Assembly (NCBI GenBank): GCA_000830255.1
Contig: JQIT01000002.1
Span: 369,020 to 433,019 of the forward strand
Source of the DNA: Sulfuricurvum sp. PC08-66
Lineage (GTDB): Bacteria; Campylobacterota; Campylobacteria; Campylobacterales; Sulfurimonadaceae
Length of the DNA stretch: 64,000 nucleotides
Direction of reading: 5' to 3'
Shown here: piece after piece, positions 17,955-27,350 of the stretch
Layout: each line of letters starts with the position of its first letter
Position numbering within the stretch: the first letter of the stretch is position 1
The notes under the pieces: model-generated
The model's database searches: none
The model's input: only the letters and a program-made list of their open reading frames with translations
Told to the model about the DNA's origin: nothing
Translations under genes and position numbers: made by a program

Positions 17955-18711
17955 TTTTTCCTAATGCATTAAAGGCTTTTTGAAACTCTTGACTGAAAAT
18001 GAGCATCATCGATGCTAGCACTGCCATGAGCACCACAAAGGCCACCATAATTTTGATAGGAAATCCAATCACCAGAAGGTTGAATTGCGGCATGGTTTTC
18101 ATAAGCATTCCAAATATAATATCCACCAAAAGAGAGAGCGCCAAAATAGGAAAGGCGATTGTCAGTCCCACTACAAACAAAAGTCCCATTTGCGCAACTA
18201 AATAGTTCAAAATCGATGCATGCGGCACAAAAGCGCCCAGTTGCATCTGCGAAACACTCAAATACATAAACTCGATCATCCAATGGTGGGCATTAATTGC
18301 CAGCAAAATCATCAATGCAATCAAAGAGAGAAAACTGCTCATCAATGGGGTAGACATTTGCGTTTGAGGGTCGATGACGCTTGCCATCGTAAAGCCCATG
18401 ATAAAAGAGATTTGCTCCCCTGCATAGGAGACCATCGCCAACACAATTTGCAATACCAACCCTACTAATAAGCCCATAGCAATCTCAGCTAAAACCATCA
18501 TCACAACACTCATATAACTAGAAGGCACGGGTATAGAGGGGACATTGGCATAGAACATAATCGTAAGATAAAAGGCAATAATAGCTTTGTACTGCGCGGG
18601 AAGAGCCATATGATTAAAAATAGGCAAAAAAACCATCAAGGCTGAAAAGCGAACAAACAAAAGAAGAAAATTGAGAGTGTACTCTTGGGTAAGAAGTGAA
18701 ACAAAGTCCAT
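17941..18711 (-). CDS. fliR: Flagellar export apparatus protein FliR
   Basis: FliR is part of the FliPQR core gate of the flagellar type III secretion system. The 256-residue protein has about six hydrophobic helices and typical family stretches such as NFLLLFVRFSALMVFLPIF near the start and FPIKIMVAFVVLMAVLA near the end. It is the last gene of the minus-strand rpsB-tsf-ABC-fliR run, starting one base after the ABC gene stop. It is the only flagellar structural gene in the window. Confidence 0.93.
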   Translation of the reverse strand: MDFVSLLTQEYTLNFLLLFVRFSALMVFLPIFNHMALPAQYKAIIAFYLTIMFYANVPSIPVPSSYMSVVMMVLAEIAMGLLVGLVLQIVLAMVSYAGEQISFIMGFTMASVIDPQTQMSTPLMSSFLSLIALMILLAINAHHWMIEFMYLSVSQMQLGAFVPHASILNYLVAQMGLLFVVGLTIAFPILALSLLVDIIFGMLMKTMPQFNLLVIGFPIKIMVAFVVLMAVLASMMLIFSQEFQKAFNALGKIIYS

Positions 18712-19347
18712 TTACAAAAGTATGAGTTGTTGCTGGTGAAGTGCATAGTATCGATTGCACTTTTGCGCCAGATGTTTGTCGTGCGTCACCATGACAAGCA
18801 TTGCATTGTTGCTCTGTAAATAATCATGCAATATCTGCATAACCTCATTCGCGGTCTCTTCATCGAGATTGCCTGTAGGTTCATCGGCGAAGATTATTTG
18901 AGGACGTTTGGTCAAAACACGCGCAATAGAGACACGCTGTTGCTGTCCGCCCGAAAGCTCCGTGACCTTCTGCCCCATTACGTTGGCAATCCCTAGTCGC
19001 TCCAACAGCGCTTCATCGATACTCTGATGCGCCAAAAGCGCCGCTACTTCGAGGTTTTCGTAGGCTTTGAACCCTTTGAAAAGATAGTGCTGTTGAAAAA
19101 TAATGCCTATTTCCAATCGTCGCATCGCCAAAAGCGCTGCACTTTTTTGGGCGTACATATCGACACCCTTCCAAAAAACCTTGCCCGATTGAGGTACCAA
19201 CATCGATGCCAAAATATGCAACAGCGTAGATTTACCACTACCGCTGACACCAACAATAGCCATAGATTCTTTGGGAGAGAGTGAAAAAGAGATATCGTTA
19301 AATAGGGGATAATCGAACGCGTGAGAGAGATGAGAGGCTTCTAGCAC
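18712..19347 (-). CDS. ABC transporter ATP-binding protein, LolD/FtsE-like
   Basis: This 211-residue ATPase shows Walker A GVSGSGKST (about 34-42), Q-loop FQQHYLF, signature LSGGQQQRVSIARV (about 133-146), Walker B IIFADEPTGNLD and the switch histidine in VTHD. The type is MacB/LolD-like, usually paired with a FtsX-fold permease for lipoprotein release or peptide extrusion. No permease gene is adjacent. It sits between tsf and fliR, probably co-transcribed with both. Confidence 0.9.
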   Translation of the reverse strand: MLEASHLSHAFDYPLFNDISFSLSPKESMAIVGVSGSGKSTLLHILASMLVPQSGKVFWKGVDMYAQKSAALLAMRRLEIGIIFQQHYLFKGFKAYENLEVAALLAHQSIDEALLERLGIANVMGQKVTELSGGQQQRVSIARVLTKRPQIIFADEPTGNLDEETANEVMQILHDYLQSNNAMLVMVTHDKHLAQKCNRYYALHQQQLILL

Positions 19348-19361
19348 AAGGAAAAATTCCC

Positions 19362-20426
19362 TTATGCCATTTGCGCGGCGACTTCAGCAGCGAAATTGTC
19401 GACTTTTTTCTCAAGTCCTTCGCCCACTTCAAAGAGGACAAACTCTACCAATTCGGCAGTTCCACCCACTTTTTTTGCTTCATCAGCAACGGCTTGTGCC
19501 ACAGTTTTGGTGTCATCCAAAACATAGACTTGGTCCAAAAGTGCAAGCTCTTTGTCGAGTGTAGTATTGTCCGCAATAAAGCGATCCAATTTACCTGGGA
19601 CGATTTTGTCCCAAATTTTTTCAGGTTTGCCTTCAGCTTTTAATTCAGCTTTGATTGCCTCTTCAGCTTTTGCCAAAACAGCAGGTGTTAGCTGAGCCAT
19701 GGAGATAAACGCTGGTACGTTTTTGAGAGGCTTTTTCAAACGTGCCAACTCTTCGTTTTCTGTTTTGATAGCTTCGATGCGACCTTTGGTCTCGTCAGCA
19801 ATGTACTGTGCATCGAAATCTTTGTAGCTCAATGTTTTGGGTTTCATTGCCGCGGCGTGCATGGAAACATTTTTGAGCACTCCTGCCATATGATCAGCAG
19901 TTTTTTTGCTGTCACAAGCGGCGGCTACAACAACACCCACACGACCGTTTGAGTGAACATAGCCATTGACTACGCCGTTTGCTCCTGCATTGAGTGTCAC
20001 GAAGCGACGTACCGCGATTTTTTCACCGATACGTGCCACTTGTTGTGTGAAATACTCTGAAAATTTACCGTTTTCGTAGGAGCTCTCTTGGAGTGACTCT
20101 ACTGTCGATACGCCTGAAGTATAGATGTGACCTACAGTGTTCTCTACCAATGAGACGAAAATATCGTTTTTGGCAACGAAGTCTGTCTCGGAGTTCACCT
20201 CTACCAAAGAGGCAGAACTGAAAGTAGAAGAGACTTTGAGTCCAATCACACCCTCTGCGGCGATACGATCCGCTTTTTTGGCAGATTGTGCCATACCACG
20301 GTCACGCAACCACTCTTTGGCTTTTTCCATGTCGCCATTACACTCAGTAAGGGCTTTTTTGCAGTCCATCATAGGAGCATCAGTAGCAGTACGTAGGTCT
20401 TTGACCATTGCGGCTGTAACTTCCAT
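19362..20426 (-). CDS. tsf: Elongation factor Ts
   Basis: EF-Ts exchanges GDP for GTP on EF-Tu. The 354-residue protein has the N-terminal UBA-like module ([20 protein letters not shown]) and the core signature [12 protein letters not shown] followed by two EF-Ts repeats. It is somewhat longer than the Escherichia protein, as usual in this phylum. It lies three bases after rpsB, the classic rpsB-tsf operon. Confidence 0.97.
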   Translation of the reverse strand: MEVTAAMVKDLRTATDAPMMDCKKALTECNGDMEKAKEWLRDRGMAQSAKKADRIAAEGVIGLKVSSTFSSASLVEVNSETDFVAKNDIFVSLVENTVGHIYTSGVSTVESLQESSYENGKFSEYFTQQVARIGEKIAVRRFVTLNAGANGVVNGYVHSNGRVGVVVAAACDSKKTADHMAGVLKNVSMHAAAMKPKTLSYKDFDAQYIADETKGRIEAIKTENEELARLKKPLKNVPAFISMAQLTPAVLAKAEEAIKAELKAEGKPEKIWDKIVPGKLDRFIADNTTLDKELALLDQVYVLDDTKTVAQAVADEAKKVGGTAELVEFVLFEVGEGLEKKVDNFAAEVAAQMA

Positions 20427-20429
20427 TGC

Positions 20430-21230
20430 TTACGCCTCCTCTTCTTCCGTTTCTACATCTTCGAAATCGATAGCTTCATCTTTGACTTCAGCAAGAACTG
20501 CTTCCATCTCTTCTTGTGAAGCAGGCTCAGCAACAGTATCACCACCCTCTGCGCTCATACGACGACCTTCATTCACCGCTTCTGCCATCTCTGTACAGAA
20601 AAGTTGAATTGAACGAATCGCATCATCGTTACCAGGGATAGGGAAATCGATAATATCGGGATCACAGTTGGTATCGAGGGGTGCTACAACAGGGATACCC
20701 AATTTGTTTGCTTCCAAGATTGCGATATGCTCTTTGACTGCGTCGACTACAAACATCATGTCAGGCATTTTTTTCATATGACGAATTCCACCCAAGTAGC
20801 TCTCGAGTTTCTCTTTTTTGCGGCGAAGCATCAACGCCTCTTTTTTGGTCAAAAGTTGCATTTGACCGTTTGCTTCCATCTCTTCGATGATGTCAAGTTT
20901 GCGAATAGATTTTTGAATAGTAGGGAAGTTAGTCAACATTCCGCCCAACCAGCGATTGTCAACGTAGGGAGAGTTGCATGAAATTGCAGCATCTTTGAGT
21001 GCGCCACGCGCTTGTTTTTTGGTACCTACGAAGAGTACTGTTTTGCCCTCTGCGGCAGCATCACGTACCACTGTGTAGGTGTAGCGAAAAAAGCGCAACG
21101 TTTTTTGAAGGTCGATGATGTAGATGTTTTTGCGTACACCAAAGATATATTTTTTCATCTTTGGATTCCAGCGACGTGTTTGGTGTCCAAAGTGAACGCC
21201 ACACTCCAATAAGTCTTTCATTGTTACCAT
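20430..21230 (-). CDS. rpsB: Small ribosomal subunit protein S2
   Basis: This 266-residue protein starts [20 protein letters not shown], the conserved N-terminus of S2. It carries [10 protein letters not shown] and [11 protein letters not shown], all family hallmarks. The acidic C-terminal tail (DVETEEEEA) is an extension common in Campylobacterota. It is the first gene of the rpsB-tsf run. No leader structure for autoregulation could be established by eye. Confidence 0.97.
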   Translation of the reverse strand: MVTMKDLLECGVHFGHQTRRWNPKMKKYIFGVRKNIYIIDLQKTLRFFRYTYTVVRDAAAEGKTVLFVGTKKQARGALKDAAISCNSPYVDNRWLGGMLTNFPTIQKSIRKLDIIEEMEANGQMQLLTKKEALMLRRKKEKLESYLGGIRHMKKMPDMMFVVDAVKEHIAILEANKLGIPVVAPLDTNCDPDIIDFPIPGNDDAIRSIQLFCTEMAEAVNEGRRMSAEGGDTVAEPASQEEMEAVLAEVKDEAIDFEDVETEEEEA

Positions 21231-21462
21231 AAGTTTTCTCCTTGTGCGATATGCAGTTTATGGTTTGTGCCTTGGTATCCTCATAGTAGCGTTGCTACAA
21301 CCATAGAAGGATAGATACCTGTGAATTTCCCTAGCAGCTTTGCCGCACGGGATAAAAAAGCTCGCTATGGTATCCAAGCAGATATTAAAAAGCACTTACA
21401 TCTATCTGACGTTGCTTTTAAGCATTTTTGGCTACCATTTCTCCAAACCTGTGGAGATTTTT

Positions 21463-23178
21463 ATGCGACACCTCTTACTCACATTTTTTCTGCTCTCAAG
21501 TGCCTTTTCAGATACCTTTTTTGACCGCTTTCAAACCCTCGAGACACAAGTAAAAGCGCTAACAGACCAAATCGAACTCCTCAAAAGTAGCCAAAACAGC
21601 TCTTCGGCGCAAAACAACACCTCCGAATTGCAAACACGTCTCGACCAGCTTCAACTCAAACTCTCGCTTTTAGAGGAGAAGCTCAAACCTACCGTAGCTC
21701 CCATAGCCCCTTCAGAACCGCTACGCCCCACGGGGGAGATTGACGCATGGGACGAGGACTCTGTCGATGAAGAGAACACTACGCTAGAGGGCACCCAAGA
21801 GAGTGCGCCCATCGATGAAGAGAGCGCTTGGGAAGAGACCCCACCAGCCCCCTCTATCTACCGTGGTGATGAAGCGACTCGCAATGAACTAGAGGAGCTT
21901 GCTCAAACGCTCTCCAACGACATACAAGCACTTCGCACCCAAATCAACGGACAGCACGCCAAAATCTCTATCGATTTTCGCACAAGCTACAACGGACTCT
22001 TCTATACAATGGCAGATGGCACAACCAAGTCCAACCCTGCACTCTTTACCAATCGCCTTTGGGTCGACCTCAAATACAAAACCAACGACAACATCAGTTT
22101 CCTAGGGCAACTCGCCTATAACAAACATTACGGTGCACGCAGTGGCACTAGCAACGATATGTTCAAAGATTTTTCGACCTTCGATTGGATAGCCAATGAA
22201 GTTGCCTATGACGACCAATTTCGTCTACGTCAAGCCTATTTCCTCTACATCGATGAGACCTTTTTGGGCATGGGAATTCCGTGGACCTTTAGCGTAGGTC
22301 GACGACCCTCTACACAAGGGCATTTGATACACTTCAGAGACGATGATAGCGCCTCCTCACCCTTGGGACACGCGATAAATGTAGAGTTTGATGGATTAAG
22401 TATGAAGTGGAGCCTAGGAAAAGCTCTGGGTATTGAGGGTATGTATCTCAAATTTTGTGCAGGTCGTGGTCTGAGCAACGCCGACAGTAGCTTCAGTGCT
22501 ACACCCTATGCGACAGATAGCGCTGAGCTCGCCAATATCGATTTGGCAGGTGCCATTGTCTCCCTCTTTGACAACGGTAGCTTCGCACTCTTAGCGCAAG
22601 GGTATTATGCCTCCAATCTTATCGGTATCGATGCAGGATGTGAAAGTAACAGCTCTCTGTGCACCCTTCAAACCTTCGGTGATATGGCAAGTGCAACACT
22701 TAGTACGCAGGTAAATGGGCTTTTTGGTATCCCGTTCTTAGATGATGTGACTCTTTTTGCCAGTGGCTCTGCCTCCTACACACTGCCTCACGCCAACAAA
22801 GCGATGCTAGGCTCCACCCAAAGTCAATTGGGCTACTCTGCCTACGCGGGCATGATACTCCCTGCCTTTAGCGATGCAGGTTACTTTGGATTTGAGTACA
22901 ACCAAGGGAGTCAATATTGGCGCAGTATCACCTATGCGGAAGATACCCTCATAGGCTCCAAAATAGCTGCACGCGGAGCCGCTTACGAAGGGTATTGGAC
23001 GGAGTATCTCATCAAAGATATTTTTAGCATGCAACTACGCTACACCTACATCGACTACGCCTATACAGGAAGCAATGGCTTTTTTGGGAGCCTCAGTGCC
23101 CCTGTAGCCATCACGAACCAAGCCAACGTTGTGCAAAGTGCACAAGCATTGCGTTTCTATCTACGCTATCGATACTAA
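21463..23178 (+). CDS. Outer-membrane porin-like protein with N-terminal coiled coil (DUF3373-like)
   Basis: This protein is 571 residues from the ATG at 21463, which has a GGAG site and gives a clear signal peptide (MRHLLLTFFLLSSAFSD). Residues about 25-70 form a coiled coil (LETQVKALTDQIELL), followed by an acidic Ser/Glu-rich linker and a second short coil near 150. From about residue 180 the sequence alternates in beta-barrel fashion with many aromatics and ends in YLRYRY, a typical outer-membrane C-terminus. The layout fits the Campylobacterota putative porin family DUF3373. The same frame is open back to 21340 with a second hydrophobic stretch, but that start has no good ribosome site. 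Confidence 0.75.
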   Translation: MRHLLLTFFLLSSAFSDTFFDRFQTLETQVKALTDQIELLKSSQNSSSAQNNTSELQTRLDQLQLKLSLLEEKLKPTVAPIAPSEPLRPTGEIDAWDEDSVDEENTTLEGTQESAPIDEESAWEETPPAPSIYRGDEATRNELEELAQTLSNDIQALRTQINGQHAKISIDFRTSYNGLFYTMADGTTKSNPALFTNRLWVDLKYKTNDNISFLGQLAYNKHYGARSGTSNDMFKDFSTFDWIANEVAYDDQFRLRQAYFLYIDETFLGMGIPWTFSVGRRPSTQGHLIHFRDDDSASSPLGHAINVEFDGLSMKWSLGKALGIEGMYLKFCAGRGLSNADSSFSATPYATDSAELANIDLAGAIVSLFDNGSFALLAQGYYASNLIGIDAGCESNSSLCTLQTFGDMASATLSTQVNGLFGIPFLDDVTLFASGSASYTLPHANKAMLGSTQSQLGYSAYAGMILPAFSDAGYFGFEYNQGSQYWRSITYAEDTLIGSKIAARGAAYEGYWTEYLIKDIFSMQLRYTYIDYAYTGSNGFFGSLSAPVAITNQANVVQSAQALRFYLRYRY

Positions 23179-23642
23179 ACTTTGAGTTTTTGCAACGTCT
23201 CCATGACACGTTGCGCATGCTCTTTGACCTTCACAGGGCTGAACACTGCGGCAATTTTGCCCTGAGGGTCGAGAATAAAGGTCGTACGAATCACTCCATC
23301 GAAGCTTTTGCCCATAAATTTTTTGGGTCCCCATACGCCCAAGCTTTTGGCAAGCGCATTGCCCTCATCGACCAAGAGCGTAATCGAGAGATCTTTTTTC
23401 TCGATAAAAGAACGGTGCTTCGCCGCGCTATCGCCTGATACGCCCAAAATCATCGCGCCCTCTACGGCTAAAAGCTCCTTGTAGGCGCTAAAATCACACG
23501 CTTGAGTCGTACATCCAGGGGTGAGGTCTTTGGGATAAAAATAGAGCACGACCCACTTACCGCGCAAATCACGTGCGCAAATCTCTACCTCGTCTTGATT
23601 GGGCAGACAAAAATCGACTGCTGTTCCTACTGTAGCTACCAT
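23175..23642 (-). CDS. bcp: Thioredoxin-dependent thiol peroxidase (Bcp-type peroxiredoxin)
   Basis: This protein reduces hydrogen peroxide and organic peroxides. The 155 residues match Bcp, with the peroxidatic cysteine in DLTPGCTTQACDF (about 46) and a second cysteine five residues later, the atypical two-cysteine arrangement of BCP enzymes. LGVSGDSAAKHRSF and FILDPQGKI complete the thioredoxin fold. Its end overlaps the convergent porin gene by four bases. Confidence 0.94.
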   Translation of the reverse strand: MVATVGTAVDFCLPNQDEVEICARDLRGKWVVLYFYPKDLTPGCTTQACDFSAYKELLAVEGAMILGVSGDSAAKHRSFIEKKDLSITLLVDEGNALAKSLGVWGPKKFMGKSFDGVIRTTFILDPQGKIAAVFSPVKVKEHAQRVMETLQKLKV

Positions 23643-23684
23643 ACTTTCTCCTTGTTTTGTTTCGCAAGCCTACCCAAGCTACCT

Positions 23685-24377
23685 TTAACGCCGCGTAAGA
23701 TACGCCACTTCAAAAGAGAGATGACGCAGTGTATTGGCACGTGCTAGGGCTCTAAGTTTTGTGGGTGAAACCGTAGCATGGGTGGTGGCTACGCCACTGT
23801 TTTGAATATAGCGCAAGAGCGACTGCGTAGAAGCAAAGTGTGTCTGCATCGTCTCAAATGTCATGGTCACATCGGGCGTAGTTGCCACTACCTCTTCGAT
23901 AGTTTGGCGGCGCACGATGGGCGATTCGATACCCAAAAGCGCATGAAGCTCTCCAAATGTATGTGCGGTCAAAACCCCCAAGGAAAAGGGAAGATGGAGT
24001 CGATAAAGCGCACCGTACAACGCCACAAAATCACGACTCCACTGCAACGATGAGGCAGAATAGAGCGTGTCGATACGATGGGTTTGCACTATCGCCTCCC
24101 ACGCAAGCGTGTCAAAATCTGCGCACAGTGTCTCGATATGTACTGCTTTGGGGTGACGCTCCAGCATCGATACAGAGAGATCCAGCGCCAAAAAATGGTC
24201 TACTTTTCGCCCCAACGCGCCATAAACAGCACCCGTCCCACACCCAATATCCAAAATACGCTCTCCACGTGCGCCCAATCCAGCTACTACGTGTGTGGCA
24301 ATTTTTTGCTGTATATGATTGACACTGTCGTAGTGGTGCGCATGGCGCTCAAAAGCATTGACGGGATGACGCATCAA
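23685..24377 (-). CDS. SAM-dependent methyltransferase, BioC-like
   Basis: This 230-residue class I methyltransferase has motif I LDIGCGTGAVYGAL (about residues 42-55), motif II-like LALDLS and a later LYSASSLQWSRD. The N-terminal HPVNAFERHAHHYDSVNHIQ and the SSLQW stretch resemble BioC, the malonyl-ACP O-methyltransferase of biotin synthesis. BioC is therefore the best guess but not certain. It overlaps the upstream znuB stop by four bases, so it is expressed with the zinc importer. Confidence 0.75.
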   Translation of the reverse strand: MMRHPVNAFERHAHHYDSVNHIQQKIATHVVAGLGARGERILDIGCGTGAVYGALGRKVDHFLALDLSVSMLERHPKAVHIETLCADFDTLAWEAIVQTHRIDTLYSASSLQWSRDFVALYGALYRLHLPFSLGVLTAHTFGELHALLGIESPIVRRQTIEEVVATTPDVTMTFETMQTHFASTQSLLRYIQNSGVATTHATVSPTKLRALARANTLRHLSFEVAYLTRR

Positions 24378-25165
24378 CGTCTCAACAGGGACAAAAGGAA
24401 AAAGAGAAGTGCCGCCGCAACTATCGATGCCCCACTAGGAATCGCCCAGATATAGGAGGCACTCAACCCCAAGAGCACCGACAAAAGCGCAAAGAGATTT
24501 GCCAAGAGCACCGTACGTACGAAACTTTGGCGATACTGCATCGCAGTCAAGGCAGGTATCACCATCATCGCTCCAATGAGTAGCGACCCTACGATGCGCA
24601 ATGAGAGCGCCACGACCAACGCCACAATGGTGATGAGCAAAAAATTGAGTCTGCCCACTGCAATACCACTCGTTTTTGCCACCTCTTCGTCAAATGCGAC
24701 AAAAAAGAGCTTCTCAAAATGAAGCACGATGGCTCCCATCGCTACTGCTCCCACCACCGTAATAGTGATAATGTCATCTTTGGAGACAGTCAAAATATTG
24801 CCAAAGAGATAGGAAAAGAGGGTGCTATTAAAAGAGCCAGCCAACGACACGATAATGACCGCCAATGCCAAAGAGCCAGACAAAAAGAGTGCCATCGTCG
24901 CATCGGAGTAAATTTTTTGGACATAGCGCAGATACTCGATAAGCCACGCCGCCAAGACCGATACGATGACCGCCATCCACAACGTACTTTGGTGCGCCAC
25001 AATGCCCACTGCAACCCCTACCAATGCCACATGTGCCAAGGTATCGCTCATCATGGCGTATCGACGAAGCACCATAAAAGAACCCGCCGTTGCCGCCACT
25101 ACTGCGATAATCATCCCCGCCCAAAAGGCGTTAACCATAAAATCGTAGGTAAACATCTCCAACAT
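24374..25165 (-). CDS. znuB: Zinc ABC transporter permease
   Basis: This is the inner-membrane permease of the ZnuABC high-affinity zinc importer. From the ATG at 25165 it is 263 residues with about eight hydrophobic helices; AGGAA lies upstream. Family stretches are visible: GSFMVLRRYAMMSDTLAH near the start and GSLLIGAMMVIPALTA near residue 190. The order znuA-znuC-znuB on the minus strand, with gaps or overlaps of ten bases, supports the assignment. Manganese permeases of the same family are the alternative. Confidence 0.9.
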   Translation of the reverse strand: MLEMFTYDFMVNAFWAGMIIAVVAATAGSFMVLRRYAMMSDTLAHVALVGVAVGIVAHQSTLWMAVIVSVLAAWLIEYLRYVQKIYSDATMALFLSGSLALAVIIVSLAGSFNSTLFSYLFGNILTVSKDDIITITVVGAVAMGAIVLHFEKLFFVAFDEEVAKTSGIAVGRLNFLLITIVALVVALSLRIVGSLLIGAMMVIPALTAMQYRQSFVRTVLLANLFALLSVLLGLSASYIWAIPSGASIVAAALLFFLLSLLRR

Positions 25166-25175
25166 GCACAAATTC

Positions 25176-25943
25176 CTAGTGGTGATGATGGTGCATGACG
25201 TGTGCATCCACCCCATAGAGCTGTGTCACCGTATCACACTGCAACATCTCATGCGGTTGCGTGCACGACAAGAGGGCGCCGTTGATACAAATAACATTTT
25301 TGATATCGTCTGCAATGACGCCCACATCGTGCGTCACAAATAAAATAGTCATTTTTGATTGGGTGTTGAGCTTTTTCAAAAGGGCATAAAATTCGCGTTG
25401 TGAGTGCGTATCCACACCTGTATTGGGCTCATCGAGTATCAAAAGCTTGGGTTGCGAAGCCAATGCACGCGCTATTAACACGCGTTGTCGTTGTCCTCCC
25501 GAAAGCTCCCCGATACGTCGATGCATCAGATGTGTAATGCTCATTTGCTCCATGGCTGTCGTGACAATTTCACGCTCTTTTGCCCCATACCCCAAGGCGT
25601 ACCACGGTCGATGCACCGCTCTACCCATGCGCACCACCTCTTCGACGGTAGCGGGGAAATGGGTATCGATATGCGAAACATTTTGGGGCACGTAGCCGAT
25701 ACGGTGCCACGCATCGAAGCGCTCTATGGGACGACCAAAAAGCGCTATGGTGCCACTGGTAGGTTTTTGCAATCCCAAAATCAACCGCAATAACGAGCTT
25801 TTGCCCCCGCCATTAGGACCCACGATGGCGCTGTACTCCCCCTCCATAATATCGAGGGTGATATTGGAGAGTATCGACTGACCGTTGAGTGTCAGCCCCA
25901 AAGCACGGGTCTGCACCAATGGCACGCTAAAGGTCATTGACAT
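25176..25943 (-). CDS. znuC: Zinc ABC transporter ATP-binding protein
   Basis: This 255-residue ATPase energises zinc import. Walker A is GPNGGGKSSL (about 38-47), the signature is LSGGQRQRVLIARAL (about 143), Walker B is LLILDEPNTGVD, and the switch histidine is in FVTHDVG. The C-terminus ends in a run of five histidines (HVMHHHHH), a plausible metal-sensing tail that fits zinc. It overlaps the end of znuA by ten bases. Confidence 0.93.
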   Translation of the reverse strand: MSMTFSVPLVQTRALGLTLNGQSILSNITLDIMEGEYSAIVGPNGGGKSSLLRLILGLQKPTSGTIALFGRPIERFDAWHRIGYVPQNVSHIDTHFPATVEEVVRMGRAVHRPWYALGYGAKEREIVTTAMEQMSITHLMHRRIGELSGGQRQRVLIARALASQPKLLILDEPNTGVDTHSQREFYALLKKLNTQSKMTILFVTHDVGVIADDIKNVICINGALLSCTQPHEMLQCDTVTQLYGVDAHVMHHHHH

Positions 25944-26875
25944 CGACGCGCTTGGGCGATTTTGGCGACATTTTCACGCATCAAACTTGAATAGGTGGGT
26001 TGCGCCTGACCCTCCGATACAGGGGCATCGATATTTGCCAAGGTATGCAGCATATCGACCTTGCATCCTGTTTGGGCGGCGATGGTTTGCGCGACAGTAT
26101 CACTAACAAAGGACTCAAAAAAGAGCGTGGCGATACGCTCACTCTCTACCATCTCAATAACCGCTTCCATGGTTGCAGGGTCAGGTTGCGCTTGCGGAGA
26201 GAGACCTTGAATAGCGTGCGTGCTCATGCCATAGGCGTGTGCGAAGTAGTTGAAAGCATCGTGCGAGACAACAAAACTCTCTATTTCACACTGTACAAAA
26301 GCGTTGCGAATATGCTCTTCCAAGCTCTCTAGCTCTGCCAAATAGTCCAATTTTTGCTCTTGAATATAGGGAGCGTAGGCAGGAAATTTCTCTTGCAACA
26401 TCGTAGCGATGTAGATAAGCGAGTTGCGTTGATTATTGACATCGAGCCAATAGTGTGGGTCGATAGAGGCTTGGCTTACATGCCCTGTATCGCCGTGTGC
26501 ATGTTGATGACGATGTTTATCGAACTGTCGCCACTCTATCTCAGAATCCATACGCAACTGCGCTACTTCGTTTTGTGCCACAAAATCCAAAAGCGTCACA
26601 GGCAAGCCGTAAGAGGTATAGACAAAGAGCTGCACATGGGTCAAACGCTTGAAATCATCGGGCGTAGGCTCGAAACTGTGCATATCTTGACCTGCGGGCA
26701 AAAGCATCTGCACATCGATTTCAGGAGGCATCAGATGACGCACTGCGTCATAAAGTGCAAAGTTGGAGGTAACAATATCTGCATGTACCGTCGGTCTCTC
26801 CTTGGGCATCAGCACCAACCACACCACCAAAAGTATCACAGCCACAACAAGCCCCAAAATTCGCACCATTTGCAC
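25934..26875 (-). CDS. znuA: Zinc ABC transporter substrate-binding protein
   Basis: This periplasmic zinc-binding component of the importer has 313 residues and an N-terminal membrane anchor or signal (VAVILLVVWLVLMP). The cluster A-1 metal sites are visible: the first histidine in DMHSFEPTP, a His-rich mobile loop (KHRHQHAHGDTGH, about 140-152), HYWLD, and the later FVVSHDAFNYFA. The His-rich loop is the mark of zinc- rather than manganese-specific proteins. It is the first gene of the znuA-znuC-znuB-methyltransferase run. No Zur box could be recognised with confidence. Confidence 0.93.
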   Translation of the reverse strand: MQMVRILGLVVAVILLVVWLVLMPKERPTVHADIVTSNFALYDAVRHLMPPEIDVQMLLPAGQDMHSFEPTPDDFKRLTHVQLFVYTSYGLPVTLLDFVAQNEVAQLRMDSEIEWRQFDKHRHQHAHGDTGHVSQASIDPHYWLDVNNQRNSLIYIATMLQEKFPAYAPYIQEQKLDYLAELESLEEHIRNAFVQCEIESFVVSHDAFNYFAHAYGMSTHAIQGLSPQAQPDPATMEAVIEMVESERIATLFFESFVSDTVAQTIAAQTGCKVDMLHTLANIDAPVSEGQAQPTYSSLMRENVAKIAQARRCQ

Positions 26876-26893
26876 TCCTACAATTTGGGCACA

Positions 26894-26899
26894 ATTATA
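26894..26899 (-). promoter_or_regulatory. -10 box of the znu operon
   Basis: The minus strand reads GGGCTATAATTGTG, with TATAAT 19 bases before the znuA ATG. This leaves a short leader containing an AGGAG site. The divergent secG promoter lies about 75 bases away. Confidence 0.5.
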
Positions 26900-26970
26900 G
26901 CCCTATCGATGTATTTTATGACTTAAAAGGGTCTACTAATAGTTTAATGAAATCTTTGGTCGAGGTGACG

Positions 26971-26976
26971 TATAAT
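26971..26976 (+). promoter_or_regulatory. -10 box of the secG operon
   Basis: TATAAT in GACGTATAATCGC lies 31 bases before the secG ATG. A T-run follows. It would drive secG and probably the deacetylase, frr and pyrE. Confidence 0.5.
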
Positions 26977-27007
26977 CGCACAATTTTTTTACGTTAGGAT
27001 TTTCATC

Positions 27008-27349
27008 ATGGAAAATTTTTTGATTACTGCGCTTATCGTAGTAGCCTTTTTGATTACGGTAGCAGTACTGCTACAAAAAAGCTCTAGCATTGGACTAGGC
27101 GCCTACAGTGGGAGTAATGACTCTCTTTTTGGAGCGCGTGGACCTGCAAGCTTTTTGGCAAAAATCACCTTCTTTTTGGGCGCACTTTTTGTCGCCTTGG
27201 CTGTCGCTCTTAGCATGCACTACAATCAAGCCAAAGAGTCTTCTGTCGTAGACACGATGACTATTCCTGCGGCTCCCTCTGTACCTAGTGCTCCTTCGGT
27301 TCCTGCGGCTCCACTCTCTGACGCACCACAAGCCCCAAGCCAAAACTAA
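27008..27349 (+). CDS. secG: Preprotein translocase subunit SecG
   Basis: SecG is a small partner of SecYE in protein export. The 113-residue protein has two membrane helices separated by the conserved loop LLQKSSSIGLGAYSG. A Pro/Ala/Ser-rich tail (repeated APSVPSAPSVPAAP) follows. Length and motif are typical of Campylobacterota SecG. The deacetylase gene follows directly. Confidence 0.94.
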   Translation: MENFLITALIVVAFLITVAVLLQKSSSIGLGAYSGSNDSLFGARGPASFLAKITFFLGALFVALAVALSMHYNQAKESSVVDTMTIPAAPSVPSAPSVPAAPLSDAPQAPSQN

Positions 27350-27350
27350 C

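Noticed and set aside
21321-21524. 67-codon plus-strand frame upstream of the porin
   Set aside because: No ribosome site, mixed composition, and overlaps the porin signal peptide in another frame.
25176-25200. Run of five histidine codons at the end of znuC as a cloning tag
   Set aside because: It is in a natural operon next to a zinc-binding protein, and His-rich ends are common in metal transporters.
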